NCBI GenBank assembly: GCA_023393115.1 | Contig: JAEWMS010000085.1 | Coordinates: 1-64,000 of the forward strand | DNA from: Bacillota bacterium | GTDB lineage: Bacteria; Bacillota; Clostridia; Acetivibrionales; DSM-1351 | Direction of reading: 5' to 3' | DNA: 64,000 bases | Shown: positions 16,548 through 25,652 of the stretch, piece by piece | How the letters are laid out: every line of letters begins with the position of its first letter | Numbering within the stretch: position 1 is the stretch's first letter | Translations under genes and position numbers: made by a program | The notes under the pieces: model-generated | Seen by the model: the letters and a program-made list of their open reading frames with translations, nothing else | The model's database searches: none | What the model was told of the DNA's origin: nothing

Positions 16548-17252
16548 ATGTCAGAAAAATTAGTGGTAAATCAACCACTTTTGAAGCTAAAAAATATCAA
16601 AAAAACCTTTGAAACACAAGCGGGAACTTTCAATGCTCTAAAAGGAATAAGTCTTTGTATTGAAAAGGGAGAAATTGTTTCTGTCATAGGTAAATCAGGA
16701 AGCGGAAAAACAACACTTATGAATATGATTGCAGGTATTGATAAGCCCACACACGGGGAAATTCTAATCGGAGATAAGGCAATTCATAATATGTCAGAAA
16801 ATCAAATATCAAAATGGCGTGGGAAAAACATCGGTATTGTATTTCAATTTTTTCAACTACTGCCAACGCTGACTGTTTTAGAAAATGTGATGCTGCCAAT
16901 GGACTTCTGTAATACTTTCCCTGTATCTGAACGAAAAAATCGTGCTCTTAAATTGCTTAGGCAGGTAGGAATTGAAGAACAAGCCCATAAACTCTCCAAT
17001 ACATTATCCGGCGGTCAGCAGCAACGTGCAGCAATTGCCCGAGCTTTGGCAAATGATCCTCCGATTATCCTTGCAGATGAGCCAACAGGTAATTTGGATA
17101 CAGCTACGGCAAATGATGTTTTTAGTATATTTGGTAATTTAGTTCAGAGTGGTAAGACAATAATTATCGTTACACATGATCAGGATATTGCAGGTAGATG
17201 TTCACGAACCATTAAGCTTTCTGACGGAAGTATAATGGCTCAAAGCCGCTGA
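16548..17252 (+). CDS. ABC transporter ATP-binding protein (MacB/LolD type)
   Basis: A 234-residue ATPase for the permease encoded next. Walker A GKSGSGKTT, signature LSGGQQQRAAIARAL, Walker B with IILADEPTGNLD, and the switch His in VTHD are all intact. The PTGNLD form is typical of the MacB/LolD/FtsE branch, which drives mechanotransmission by FtsX-like permeases. The frame opens at 16494, but AAGGAAGTG points to the ATG at 16548. Probably repressed by the divergent TetR protein. Confidence 0.93.
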   Translation: MSEKLVVNQPLLKLKNIKKTFETQAGTFNALKGISLCIEKGEIVSVIGKSGSGKTTLMNMIAGIDKPTHGEILIGDKAIHNMSENQISKWRGKNIGIVFQFFQLLPTLTVLENVMLPMDFCNTFPVSERKNRALKLLRQVGIEEQAHKLSNTLSGGQQQRAAIARALANDPPIILADEPTGNLDTATANDVFSIFGNLVQSGKTIIIVTHDQDIAGRCSRTIKLSDGSIMAQSR

Positions 17253-17261
17253 AGCGGCTTA

Positions 17262-17376
17262 GGAGGTTAGTTTGAAAACGCGCATGGCCAATTAACCTCC
17301 TTTATTCGCCCCATTGCGATAAAGGATATATATTTCACTACTATTTGTGGCCAGAATGATGGCTCATGGAGGTTAA
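17262..17376 (+). promoter_or_regulatory. Leader with competing SD/anti-SD segments
   Basis: Three segments occur between the ATPase and permease genes: GGAGGTTA (17262-17269), TAACCTCC (17293-17300) and GGAGGTTA (17368-17375). The last is the ribosome binding site of the permease. The middle one can pair with either flank, so alternative hairpins could hide or free the permease SD. A small AAGCCGC/GCGGCTT hairpin overlaps the ATPase stop. Function is inferred from complementarity only. Confidence 0.4.
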
Positions 17377-17377
17377 T

Positions 17378-19762
17378 ATGTTAAAAACGAGATGGTACAA
17401 AATTTTCCGGGATTTCTCGCTCAATAAGGCACGTACAGCATTTGTTTTTCTTGCGATTTGCATAGGTGTATTCGGATTATCAGTGGTAGTTAATTCTTAT
17501 TCTATTCTCCAGCGTGAAATGGACAAAAACTATATGAATACAAATCCTGCTTCTGCATCTTTGTGGACAACACCAATAGATGAATCATATATTAGTCAAT
17601 TAATTGATTTGCCTTATATTAAAGACGCTGAACAGAGAGAAAAAGTAGTTGGGCGTGTTCAGGTCGGTAATAATGAATGGAAGGACATATGGCTTTTTGT
17701 TGTAAACGATTTCAATAATTTACGACTGGATATCTTCGCTCCTGAAAAAGGTAAAGATATGCCCGGAAAGGGCGAAATTCTATTTGAACGTAAAGCCCTA
17801 TCAATAGCCAAAGCCCATCTTAATCAGAATTTGAATATAAGAATACCTGACGGAAGAACTACTTCTTTAAAACTAGTGGGTACGGTTCATGCTCCCGGGT
17901 TGGCACCCGCCTGGATGGAAGGCTATGCTTACGGGTATATAACGAAAGAGACACTTGAGCTTCTTGGTGGCAAACCTCTGAATACCGAACTCAAAATCCT
18001 TGTTTCAGAGGATTCTATGAATAAACAGCACATTAAAGACAATGTAAAAATGCTTAAAGACTTTCTTGAAAAAGATGGTGTTAAGGTTACACGTATCGAA
18101 ATACCTAATCCCGGAAAACATCCCCATTATGATCAAATGGCCACACTCCTTTTTATAATGGAGGTATTCGGACTATTCGCATTAATTTTAAGCGGCATTC
18201 TTGTAGCCAATATGATTTCGGGTATACTTGAACAGCAGACAAGACAAATTGGCATAATGAAAGCAATTGGTGCCGGCTCAAAACAAATAGTATATCTTTA
18301 TGAAGGAATGGTACTGTTACTCTCCGTAGCTGCCATGCTTGTGAGTATACCTGCAGGAATAGCAGCCGGCCGGGGTTACGCCGAACTGGCTGCTGAAATT
18401 CTGAATTTTAATATATACAGTTCATATATCCCTTTTTATGTTTTTTTGCTTGAGATTGCAGTGGGCTTGCTAATACCAATGATTACGGCTCTTTATCCAA
18501 TAATTAAAGGCAGCAGGATAACTGTTCGCAAAGCCGTTAATGATTATGGAATAAATCAGGAAAAGTATGTTGGAAAGGATGAAAGTAAGTCATACATAAA
18601 TAGATTAACACTTTTATCCCGTCCATTTTTAATGTCTTTACGAAATACGTTCAGACGAAAAGGCCGGTTGGTTTTTACAATGTTGGTGATGGCGGTCGGA
18701 GGAACCGGCTTTATTACTGCAATGAACATTTACGCATCAATGTACAATACCATAGACGCGAAAATCGATTCCTTTACTTATGATATTCAGTTTGCTTTTG
18801 ATAAACCTCAGCAGGAAGAGACAATTGAAAGAGTGATCAGTAGAATACCAGGAATTATGAAAGCCGAGGCCTGGGGTGGTGCAAGTGCTGCACGTATTTA
18901 TCCCGATAGAACCTTTGGAAATGACTTTCGCATTATTGCCCCGCCCTCCTCCTCAAAACTTATGAGTGCCCAGCCTCTTTATGAGGGCAGGTGGTTGGAA
19001 CACAATGACAGTAATGCAATAGTTGTAAACCAGAAACTTATATCAGCAGAACCCGACTTAAAAATCGGTGATGAAATTCTATTAAGAATATATAATACAG
19101 AATCAAAATGGAAGATTATTGGTATATCAAAAGAACTAATTGGCCCACCCACTGCTTATGTAAATTCAGAATATCTTTCAAAGCAGCTAAAATTTGAAGG
19201 TTTGGCAGGTAGTGCAGCTGTTGTTACAAATAAAAGTACCTCAGTATCAAGAGTAGCTGAAAGTATAGAGAAGGAATTGTCTGATGCAGATTTATATGTA
19301 AGTTCTTTAATAAAAATAAATGATTATCGAAAAGCAATAGAGGATCATCTTTTACTAATAGTCACTTTTCTTATTGTTATGTCGGTGTTGGTTGTTCTTG
19401 TTGGAGGATTGGGTTTGGCAACAACAGTAAGCATTAATACACTTGAAAGAACAAGGGAAATAGGAATTATGAGGGCTATAGGTTCCTCAACTTACAAGAT
19501 TACCGGGATAATAGTAGCAGAAGGAGTAATTATCGGAATTTTAAGCTGGTTTGTCTCAATTTTATTAGCTTGGCCGCTTAGTAAGTTTGTTAACTATAAT
19601 TTTGGTATGATTTTCTTTGAGTCTCCTCTTGAATTTGCAATTTCAATCTCAGGCTATGCTATATGGCTTCTTATTGTCATTGTTTTTGCTGCGCTGGCAA
19701 GCTTCTCTCCTTCATGGAAAGCATCCCGGATGTCTGTCAGAAGCGCATTAGCATATGAATAA
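17378..19762 (+). CDS. ABC transporter permease with FtsX domains
   Basis: A long (about 794-residue) permease with an N-terminal helix, a MacB-like extracellular domain, then a first FtsX block (about 255-375; QQTRQIGIMKAIGAGSKQI) and, after an internal helix and second extracellular domain, a second FtsX block (about 670-795; ERTREIGIMRAIGSS). This two-block layout matches exporters of antimicrobial peptides, lipoproteins or signals. GGAGG at 17368-17372 fits the ATG at 17378 rather than 17366. Substrate unknown. Confidence 0.9.
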   Translation: MLKTRWYKIFRDFSLNKARTAFVFLAICIGVFGLSVVVNSYSILQREMDKNYMNTNPASASLWTTPIDESYISQLIDLPYIKDAEQREKVVGRVQVGNNEWKDIWLFVVNDFNNLRLDIFAPEKGKDMPGKGEILFERKALSIAKAHLNQNLNIRIPDGRTTSLKLVGTVHAPGLAPAWMEGYAYGYITKETLELLGGKPLNTELKILVSEDSMNKQHIKDNVKMLKDFLEKDGVKVTRIEIPNPGKHPHYDQMATLLFIMEVFGLFALILSGILVANMISGILEQQTRQIGIMKAIGAGSKQIVYLYEGMVLLLSVAAMLVSIPAGIAAGRGYAELAAEILNFNIYSSYIPFYVFLLEIAVGLLIPMITALYPIIKGSRITVRKAVNDYGINQEKYVGKDESKSYINRLTLLSRPFLMSLRNTFRRKGRLVFTMLVMAVGGTGFITAMNIYASMYNTIDAKIDSFTYDIQFAFDKPQQEETIERVISRIPGIMKAEAWGGASAARIYPDRTFGNDFRIIAPPSSSKLMSAQPLYEGRWLEHNDSNAIVVNQKLISAEPDLKIGDEILLRIYNTESKWKIIGISKELIGPPTAYVNSEYLSKQLKFEGLAGSAAVVTNKSTSVSRVAESIEKELSDADLYVSSLIKINDYRKAIEDHLLLIVTFLIVMSVLVVLVGGLGLATTVSINTLERTREIGIMRAIGSSTYKITGIIVAEGVIIGILSWFVSILLAWPLSKFVNYNFGMIFFESPLEFAISISGYAIWLLIVIVFAALASFSPSWKASRMSVRSALAYE

Positions 19763-19824
19763 TTCTAATTATTCAATGAAAAAACCATTTGGGAATGTAA
19801 TCATATGTAATTGAAGGATGGTAA

Positions 19825-19871
19825 AAACCAGTTAGAGAAATTCTCTAAATCAAAATTTCTCTAACTGGTTT
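19825..19871 (+). terminator. Hairpin after the permease gene
   Basis: A perfect 18-bp inverted repeat (19825-19842 with 19854-19871, 11-base loop; core AAACCAGTTAGAGAAATT) lies 62 bp after the permease stop. The following sequence is only weakly T-rich. It may serve both convergent units. Confidence 0.6.
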
Positions 19872-19878
19872 GTGTGCG

Positions 19879-19980
19879 CTAATTAACCTTAAATTCGTAG
19901 AAGCTGGCCCAGGTATTTGCTTCCAGACCTTTTACTGTTATTCTGGCATATTTTATACCGTCGCTTGATACTTCAATCTT
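19879..19980 (-). pseudogene. Fossil of an F5/8 type C domain
   Basis: Directly after the stop of the large secreted protein, another minus-strand frame encodes 33 residues clearly like the end of an F5/8 type C (discoidin/CBM32) domain: KIEVSSDGIKY, then ARITVKGLE and ANTWASFYEFKV before TAG. It parallels the intact domain inside the same protein (RITVTGLESGCWASFSEFKV) but lacks about 25 internal residues. The main gene therefore probably once had a C-terminal F5/8C domain, lost by deletion and frameshift near an A-rich run. Confidence 0.75.
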
Positions 19981-22774
19981 ATTTTTTTATACCTTGTTTG
20001 CCTTTTATCTGCTCGGAGGAATATAACTGACTCTTGGGTATAATTTGTTTCTTCTGACTTGGACTGGACCAGAATAATTTTACTTCTGCTTCACCGGTTT
20101 TATCAAAGTATTCATATTTTATATCATATTTATACCCTGCTGTTAGTGTGATAGTGCCGCTATCTTCAGTTGAACTATGTTCATACCAGTTATCAATTAC
20201 CTTTGTTCCATTTATCCAAAGCCTGACTCCATCGTCTGAAATTGTATGGAATGTGTATGTTTCAGAATATAAGGGTTGGATTTGACCGGTCCAACGGACA
20301 GAAAATTCATCGTATTCCATATTTGAAATGGGTGCATTTTTCCACCAATTAAAATTAATTGTCTCATCTACCCTTTGTTTTACCAGACTTGTAAAATCAA
20401 TGTTATTGTAGTACTCTCCCTTAAGCCCGTTACCATTTCCTATGGAAACCTGTGGGGCTGAAGCTGCTGTTTTTGCCACAGCATTAGAACTAATCTGTGA
20501 ATTGTTACCCGCTGAATCAAATGCCACAATGGCATATTTATAAGTTGTATTAGGCTTTAGACCAGTGTCGGCATATGTTGTTGTATTGTTGACTGTTTTA
20601 ATCAAAACTCCATCTCTGTAAATTTTATAGCCGGAAATACTCTCATTATCTGTAGAAGCCGTCCAATTCAAATTAATCTGACTTGACGAAACAGTTGTTG
20701 CACGCAATCTTTCAGGGACAGTTGGAGCCTGGGAATCTATTGCTGTAGAATAAAGCTGATGCTTGGGAATGATTTCTTCCGCTTGACTGGAACTGTACCA
20801 TTTGAGATCTATTTTGCCACTTCCGGTATTATTATAGTATTCCAACCTTATGTTATATTTTCGTCCGGCAATGAGACTAATAGTTCCATAGTCTTCTGTC
20901 TCACTATGATCTGTCCAATTGTCAATAAGCTTAGAACCATTAACCCACAATCTGACTCCATCATCCGATGTTGTGAAGAATGTATATTCCTCCGAGTAAA
21001 GAGGCTGAATTTGTCCTGTCCATCGTATAGAATATGTCTCTCTATCAATTTTTGAATCAGGGGAATAATAATCCCAATATTTATTAATAGTTTCGTCTGT
21101 GCGTGAGAACTTTAGATCTGTAAGGTTCTTGTTATTGTAGTATTCTCCTTTAAGTCCGTTGCCGTTTCCATATCCGTGATTACTATTATTTGATCCCGGG
21201 GTTTTCACATATGCCAATTCACTGTGGTTTGAATAGTTGCCTGCTGAATCATAAGCAACTATTGAATACACATAAGTAGTGTCAGCGGTTAAACCTCTAT
21301 CCCTGTAAGAAGTACCCCTTGAAACATCTGCAACCTCACTACCATCTCTGTATACTTTATAACCTGCAATACCATTATTGTCGTATGAGGCGTTCCAGTT
21401 TATAGCAACTTCGCTTGATACAGGCGCGGTTACTACGAGTGTTGTGGGAGCAGTTGGTGCCTGGTAATCAGATTTTGTATTTATATTATCTCCAAATACC
21501 TTAAATTCAGAGAAACTGGCCCAGCAACCTGATTCCAGACCGGTGACGGTAATCCTCACAAATCGCACAGATTTTACACTAAACCTATCTGTCTGAGTCT
21601 TTTGTTTATTCGTATTACTATTCTTATTTACTTTCACCTTCCAGTCCCAGTTATCAGAGGATACCTCTATTTTATACTTGTATACTTTGTTTGATTTTTC
21701 CCATGTAACTTCGGAACCACTAATGTCATACAGGGATCCGAGATCAACTGTCCACCAGTGATTTATTGATTCGTCAGCAGCGCACCAACGAGTAGAGGAA
21801 TTTCCGTCATTACCATTGTAATCTGGATTTTCTGGTTGCTGACTATCTGAAAATGACTTTTTATTCAATGCTATATTATTTCCGTAAATTTTCGAATCTT
21901 TTGAAAAAACAATTACTCTATCAGCTGTAATGGTGGTACCTATAGATTTTTTATTTTTAGTACCCGTAACACGGACCTTTAAAGTATGTTGCCCCTCCTT
22001 TAAATTTGGGCTTGAATATATTAATACATTGTCTCCTCTTTCAGCAGAATATAAATCTATATTAGTTTCCCGACCATTATCTATAGATACGGCAGCAATA
22101 CCATGATGGTTCGCCTTAGCTCCATAAAGTTTTATTTGATTACCATTAAATTTTACTTTGTAATATGCATCACGGTCTGAGGACCAGTGATTATCCTCTA
22201 AATATGCCTTTTTCTGGGTTCCATAGTTCCATTTGCCGCTATATTCAAACTGATTCAATCCCGTACCCATTATATTATCATTGATACTGTTACTCCCATT
22301 ATCATCAACTATAACAATTCCGGCTCCTTCATTGATTTCAGTATTCTTACCAAGAACTTCTGCTATAAATTTAATTAATGTTAAAGTTTTGTTTTTATTG
22401 CCGGTTGTCAAAACGCTGTTTTTAATTTCGAAACCGTTCACCTTTATTACTTTGGTCTTAAGGTTCATAACCAGAGAAATATTACCGTCTTTTATTGTAA
22501 CAATACTTGTTTTTTCATTCCAATCCACATTAGCACCAAGACCTTCTTCGATTGGTTTTACAGGTAATTGGAATCCATTGTACTTAATAACATCTCCATC
22601 GTTGAACAAGTACTCTTCACCATTAATGAATATTGAAGTAGATTCATCATTCGGGTAATAACTTTTATCATCGCGTTTCCAATTAAAGCCGTGTTTATCA
22701 TCATGATTAGCAAATACAGCCATAGATGAAAATAGCAGTAAGATTGTCAAAAGGACACACATTAATTTCTTCAT
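19979..22774 (-). CDS. Secreted multidomain protein: CuAO-like, F5/8C, FnIII and PA14 modules
   Basis: About 931 residues. A signal peptide (MKKLMCVLLTILLLFSSMAVFA) is followed by a copper-amine-oxidase N-terminal-like stalk domain (about 45-165), a jelly-roll module (about 175-300), an F5/8 type C domain (about 305-435), FnIII (445-530), PA14 (540-685; SDDGVRLWVNGSKLIDNW), a second FnIII (690-775) and a second PA14 (785-925; SDDGVRLWINGTKVIDNW). PA14 and F5/8C domains bind carbohydrates, so it is probably a glycan-binding surface protein; no catalytic domain is seen. GGAGG with 8-base spacing picks the ATG at 22774. A degraded third carbohydrate module follows the stop. Confidence 0.88.
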   Translation of the reverse strand: MKKLMCVLLTILLLFSSMAVFANHDDKHGFNWKRDDKSYYPNDESTSIFINGEEYLFNDGDVIKYNGFQLPVKPIEEGLGANVDWNEKTSIVTIKDGNISLVMNLKTKVIKVNGFEIKNSVLTTGNKNKTLTLIKFIAEVLGKNTEINEGAGIVIVDDNGSNSINDNIMGTGLNQFEYSGKWNYGTQKKAYLEDNHWSSDRDAYYKVKFNGNQIKLYGAKANHHGIAAVSIDNGRETNIDLYSAERGDNVLIYSSPNLKEGQHTLKVRVTGTKNKKSIGTTITADRVIVFSKDSKIYGNNIALNKKSFSDSQQPENPDYNGNDGNSSTRWCAADESINHWWTVDLGSLYDISGSEVTWEKSNKVYKYKIEVSSDNWDWKVKVNKNSNTNKQKTQTDRFSVKSVRFVRITVTGLESGCWASFSEFKVFGDNINTKSDYQAPTAPTTLVVTAPVSSEVAINWNASYDNNGIAGYKVYRDGSEVADVSRGTSYRDRGLTADTTYVYSIVAYDSAGNYSNHSELAYVKTPGSNNSNHGYGNGNGLKGEYYNNKNLTDLKFSRTDETINKYWDYYSPDSKIDRETYSIRWTGQIQPLYSEEYTFFTTSDDGVRLWVNGSKLIDNWTDHSETEDYGTISLIAGRKYNIRLEYYNNTGSGKIDLKWYSSSQAEEIIPKHQLYSTAIDSQAPTVPERLRATTVSSSQINLNWTASTDNESISGYKIYRDGVLIKTVNNTTTYADTGLKPNTTYKYAIVAFDSAGNNSQISSNAVAKTAASAPQVSIGNGNGLKGEYYNNIDFTSLVKQRVDETINFNWWKNAPISNMEYDEFSVRWTGQIQPLYSETYTFHTISDDGVRLWINGTKVIDNWYEHSSTEDSGTITLTAGYKYDIKYEYFDKTGEAEVKLFWSSPSQKKQIIPKSQLYSSEQIKGKQGIKK

Positions 22775-22912
22775 GTAGATAACCTCCAAAAATCAAAATT
22801 ACTAAGACTTATATTAAATCTTGTCATTTTCATTATATTCGATTGCCTATGTTAATTTATGGAAGTTAATTAAATATAATACTAATGTAAGTTTATTGTA
22901 ATAGTACAAGTA

Positions 22913-22946
22913 TATACCATGCATGTTTACTGATATGCATGGTATA
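22913..22946. repeat. Perfect 12-bp hairpin
   Basis: TATACCATGCAT (22913-22924) pairs with ATGCATGGTATA (22935-22946) across a 10-base loop. It lies between the PA14 gene start and the NlpC/P60 terminator. Purpose unclear. Confidence 0.5.
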
Positions 22947-22955
22947 AAGAAAATA

Positions 22956-22997
22956 AAAAACCACAAAATCGGACAGATAGGCGATTTTGTGGTTTTT
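22956..22997 (-). terminator. Rho-independent terminator of the NlpC/P60 gene
   Basis: A 16-bp perfect stem (22956-22971 with 22982-22997; core CCACAAAATCG) carries T-runs on both strands. On the minus strand it is 18 bp past the NlpC/P60 stop. It may work in both directions. Confidence 0.85.
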
Positions 22998-23014
22998 TAT
23001 TTATAATATTTATA

Positions 23015-23950
23015 CTAGATAACTCGTTTAGCTCCTATATAAGTACCTCTATATTCTGATAGTTTCTGTATACGGACTGCCCCATTTGAAGAAGATGCAT
23101 GAATAAAACTATCTCCTCCCAGATAAATACCTGCGTGATCTATCACACCTGACGCTTTCCGTGAGGAAGCATCAAAGAAAAGAATATCACCTGGTTCAAG
23201 CTGACTCTTGGAAACTTTAACTCCATTTGAATACATACTTTGTGCAGATCTGTTAAGCTTTACACCAAACTTTTGATATATGTAACCAACAAATCCTGAG
23301 CAATCAAAGCCTGTTTGTGGGTTACCACCGCCGTACTTATATTTTACTCCTGTAAATTGTTTTGCATAGGCCACGATTTTACCGTTTATTGATACTGCAT
23401 CATCATTTACTGCTAAAGTTGTTAATGCTGTTGCATTAGTAGAACGTGAAACTTTTGCTGTAGTTGCATTTGTAGAACCTGATACTTTTGCCGCAGTTGT
23501 GTTCGAAACGAATTTAGAAGCTACATATCCTACTTTTGTTCCAATTTTAACTTTATTCCAGCCATTTACAGCGTCAAGAATAACAACAGCAGTATTCTTT
23601 TTAAGTAAAGTTATTTTTTTTGTATTAGTACCAGGTCCGGTTCTGAAATTAACACCATTGGCATTAATTGTTCCCTGGGCAGATACAATTTTTAGATAAT
23701 CGTCATTCACCCATCCTGTCTTATTGTTATAAGACACTTTATACCAACCGTTGGACTTATCAATAACTGAAACATTCGAATTACTTAGTTTTGCAATAAT
23801 TGAAGATGATGTATTTGGAGCTTTCCTAAAATTAACGTTTGTGCCTGTGACTTTACCAGGTACTGAAGCCGCCATTGCAATTGATGATATAAATGCAAGA
23901 GATAAAACTAGAAAACTGCCAGCCAGTACCTTTTTTAATTTATTTTTCAT
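23015..23950 (-). CDS. Secreted NlpC/P60 endopeptidase with two SH3b domains
   Basis: A 311-residue wall hydrolase. It has a signal peptide (1-28), two bacterial SH3 domains (about 33-88 and 93-148; VNFRKAPNTSS and VNFRTGPGTNT), a Ser/Thr/Ala linker (150-180) with two repeats of a VSxSTNAT unit, and a C-terminal NlpC/P60 domain. Catalytic residues are present: Cys217 (FDCSGF), His272 (DHAGIY), His284 (IHASS). It should cut gamma-D-Glu-diamino acid bonds in peptidoglycan. A c-di-AMP riboswitch ends about 13 bases before the start, just ahead of AGGAGG, so expression should drop when c-di-AMP is high. Confidence 0.95.
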   Translation of the reverse strand: MKNKLKKVLAGSFLVLSLAFISSIAMAASVPGKVTGTNVNFRKAPNTSSSIIAKLSNSNVSVIDKSNGWYKVSYNNKTGWVNDDYLKIVSAQGTINANGVNFRTGPGTNTKKITLLKKNTAVVILDAVNGWNKVKIGTKVGYVASKFVSNTTAAKVSGSTNATTAKVSRSTNATALTTLAVNDDAVSINGKIVAYAKQFTGVKYKYGGGNPQTGFDCSGFVGYIYQKFGVKLNRSAQSMYSNGVKVSKSQLEPGDILFFDASSRKASGVIDHAGIYLGGDSFIHASSSNGAVRIQKLSEYRGTYIGAKRVI

Positions 23951-23963
23951 TAGTCCTCCTATA

Positions 23964-24099
23964 GTGTGCTTCCGAAGTTAGCTGCCGGGTTCGGGTAATA
24001 GGATCACCCTACCATAATAATGGATTAACCCCCTTTTCCTGGTTCCTCCGTACCTCATATTGAGGATTCAGCAATATTTTAAGCAACATCCAAAATCAT
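23964..24099 (-). ncRNA. c-di-AMP riboswitch (ydaO/yuaA class)
   Basis: On the minus strand the conserved ydaO blocks appear in order: GCTTAA, then TACGGAGGAACCA, GGGGTTAATCC, AGGGTGATCC, ACCCGAACCCG, and CAGCTAACTTCGGAAGC at the 3' end. The motif class binds c-di-AMP and commonly controls cell-wall hydrolases, as here. Its 3' end almost touches the AGGAGG of the NlpC/P60 gene, leaving no room for a terminator, which suggests control of translation. A separate hairpin (AACATCC/GGATGTT, 24085-24112) overlaps the 5' edge. Confidence 0.92.
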
Positions 24100-24364
24100 C
24101 TTTATGGATGTTATATTTGCCGTCAGTATACTTATTTTCCGACAGCGATTATTAGTCTCTCCTTCCCCCCTTTCATATAATAATTACCACTTAATTGGGT
24201 TTACATAATATTTTACTATATTATTCGACATTATTAAACCTTTTTAGAGGGTATGGAATAAATTGGAGCAGACATTCATATGAATTCGTCCCTTCTACAA
24301 TAGATTGTCCAGCTTTATGTCAGATAATATACCATTAATAAATGAAGAAATTATGTAGAGGTTA

Positions 24365-24468
24365 TAGTATTTAATACGATTTTATATCATAATTAGTTAG
24401 AAAAAGAACCTTTCGGTTCTCTATCTAACCAATTATGCTTCCCATCTATAATCGGGTTTAAATACTAT
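24365..24468 (-). terminator. Terminator inside a larger inverted repeat
   Basis: The centre (24398-24422) is a minus-strand AGAACC-GAAA-GGTTCT stem followed by TTTTTCT, a good terminator for the DUF2935 gene whose stop lies at 24483. It is enclosed by further pairing arms TCTAACCAATTA/TAATTAGTTAGA and an outer ATAGTATTTA/TAAATACTAT, giving a nested structure about 100 bp long. The rest of 24180-24364 shows nothing I recognise. Confidence 0.6.
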
Positions 24469-24482
24469 TTTATTGTATTGGT

Positions 24483-25427
24483 TTATTTGCTTGTCGACAT
24501 TACATCAAATTTTTTAAGAAGTCTTAAAAAATGATTAGCCTCACGTAAAGTATGATCACCTAAGAGAGGAATAATGATTGATTTAATTTTACAACCTATC
24601 AGCCCTTGTGTCCCTTGTTCCTTAAAATTACGAATTCTTTCTACAGCATTTAAACTATCATCCGTTACCTTTTCAACTGGTATTGTCATATTCATCGCTG
24701 CTTTGGCTTCCATAGTCAACTGATCAAATTCATTTCCAAAGTCATTAGCAGTATTAAACAGTTCATTTTCAGTAGGATCAAGTAAGCCGCGAATAAACTT
24801 TGAATGCTCTGCCATTATTCTATTCCAGAAAAGTTCTTGTTCCAAAGCTTCTTTTTCCAGATCTATTTCTTCCCTGTTCTGAATTCTAATAATAGTTTGT
24901 AAATACAACTTTGCTTCACGCATAATATGGTCAATCAATAAAGGGTAATTCACAGTAAACATTTTACACGAGAGTACATTATTAAGGATAGTTGCTTTAA
25001 ACTGAATCAAGGCTTTTAACAACCCGATAGCCCTATTATTAACTGAGAAAACTCTTCTTTCAAGCGTCGAATTCATTGTACCCGGATCGCCTCCCACTAA
25101 CTTACTTTCAGCCTGAGTTAAATTAATTGGAATCCGTACTCCGGTATAAAAAGAGGTAAGAGTTTCAGCATCTTCCGTATAAGGAGTGACTACCTCCCCT
25201 GAATTAATAACAGTATTGCTGACTATACCGTCGGAGAGTGCCACTACATCTCCCAGTAGCCTGTCAAATTCCATTCTGAATTCATCTGCAGTTCTTGTAT
25301 ATGAAATATCCTTTGGTGTAAAACCGACCTGAAGAAAAAATGAGTGTTCCTTCATAATTCTTGCGAAGAAAAGATGCAACTCCAACGATAGACGGATAAA
25401 ATCGTTACTTGTAAGCATAAAATTCAA
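24483..25427 (-). CDS. DUF2935 protein (two ferritin-like helical domains)
   Basis: A 314-residue all-helical protein of the DUF2935 family, with two similar halves (about 1-145 and 165-305). Each has an LFxxIMxEHSxFLxxG / LFWNRIMAEHSKFIRGL helix and a later His/Glu helix (DHIMREAKLYL; DHTLREANHFL). The repeated Glu/His residues suggest a di-metal ferritin-like site, but activity is unknown. The frame begins at TTG (25427); GAAAGG spacing fits the ATG at 25418 better. Monocistronic, with a terminator just downstream. Confidence 0.85.
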   Translation of the reverse strand: MNFMLTSNDFIRLSLELHLFFARIMKEHSFFLQVGFTPKDISYTRTADEFRMEFDRLLGDVVALSDGIVSNTVINSGEVVTPYTEDAETLTSFYTGVRIPINLTQAESKLVGGDPGTMNSTLERRVFSVNNRAIGLLKALIQFKATILNNVLSCKMFTVNYPLLIDHIMREAKLYLQTIIRIQNREEIDLEKEALEQELFWNRIMAEHSKFIRGLLDPTENELFNTANDFGNEFDQLTMEAKAAMNMTIPVEKVTDDSLNAVERIRNFKEQGTQGLIGCKIKSIIIPLLGDHTLREANHFLRLLKKFDVMSTSK

Positions 25428-25652
25428 CCTTTCAAAAATAAAATTCAGTTATACTATACTTTATGTTTACTAACGTAAACTGTTACCTTTAAGCCTGATA
25501 ATAAATACTTAGTAAGGTTCTTGTCCTTATATGATTTTTTATAGACATCGGATGAAAATTTATCTCTTTTGAACCTGTACGTTATAAAACCGGCATTTTG
25601 GAACTATACTATCTATATATTCTAAAAGACCTTTATTGATTGGAGATTTGGT

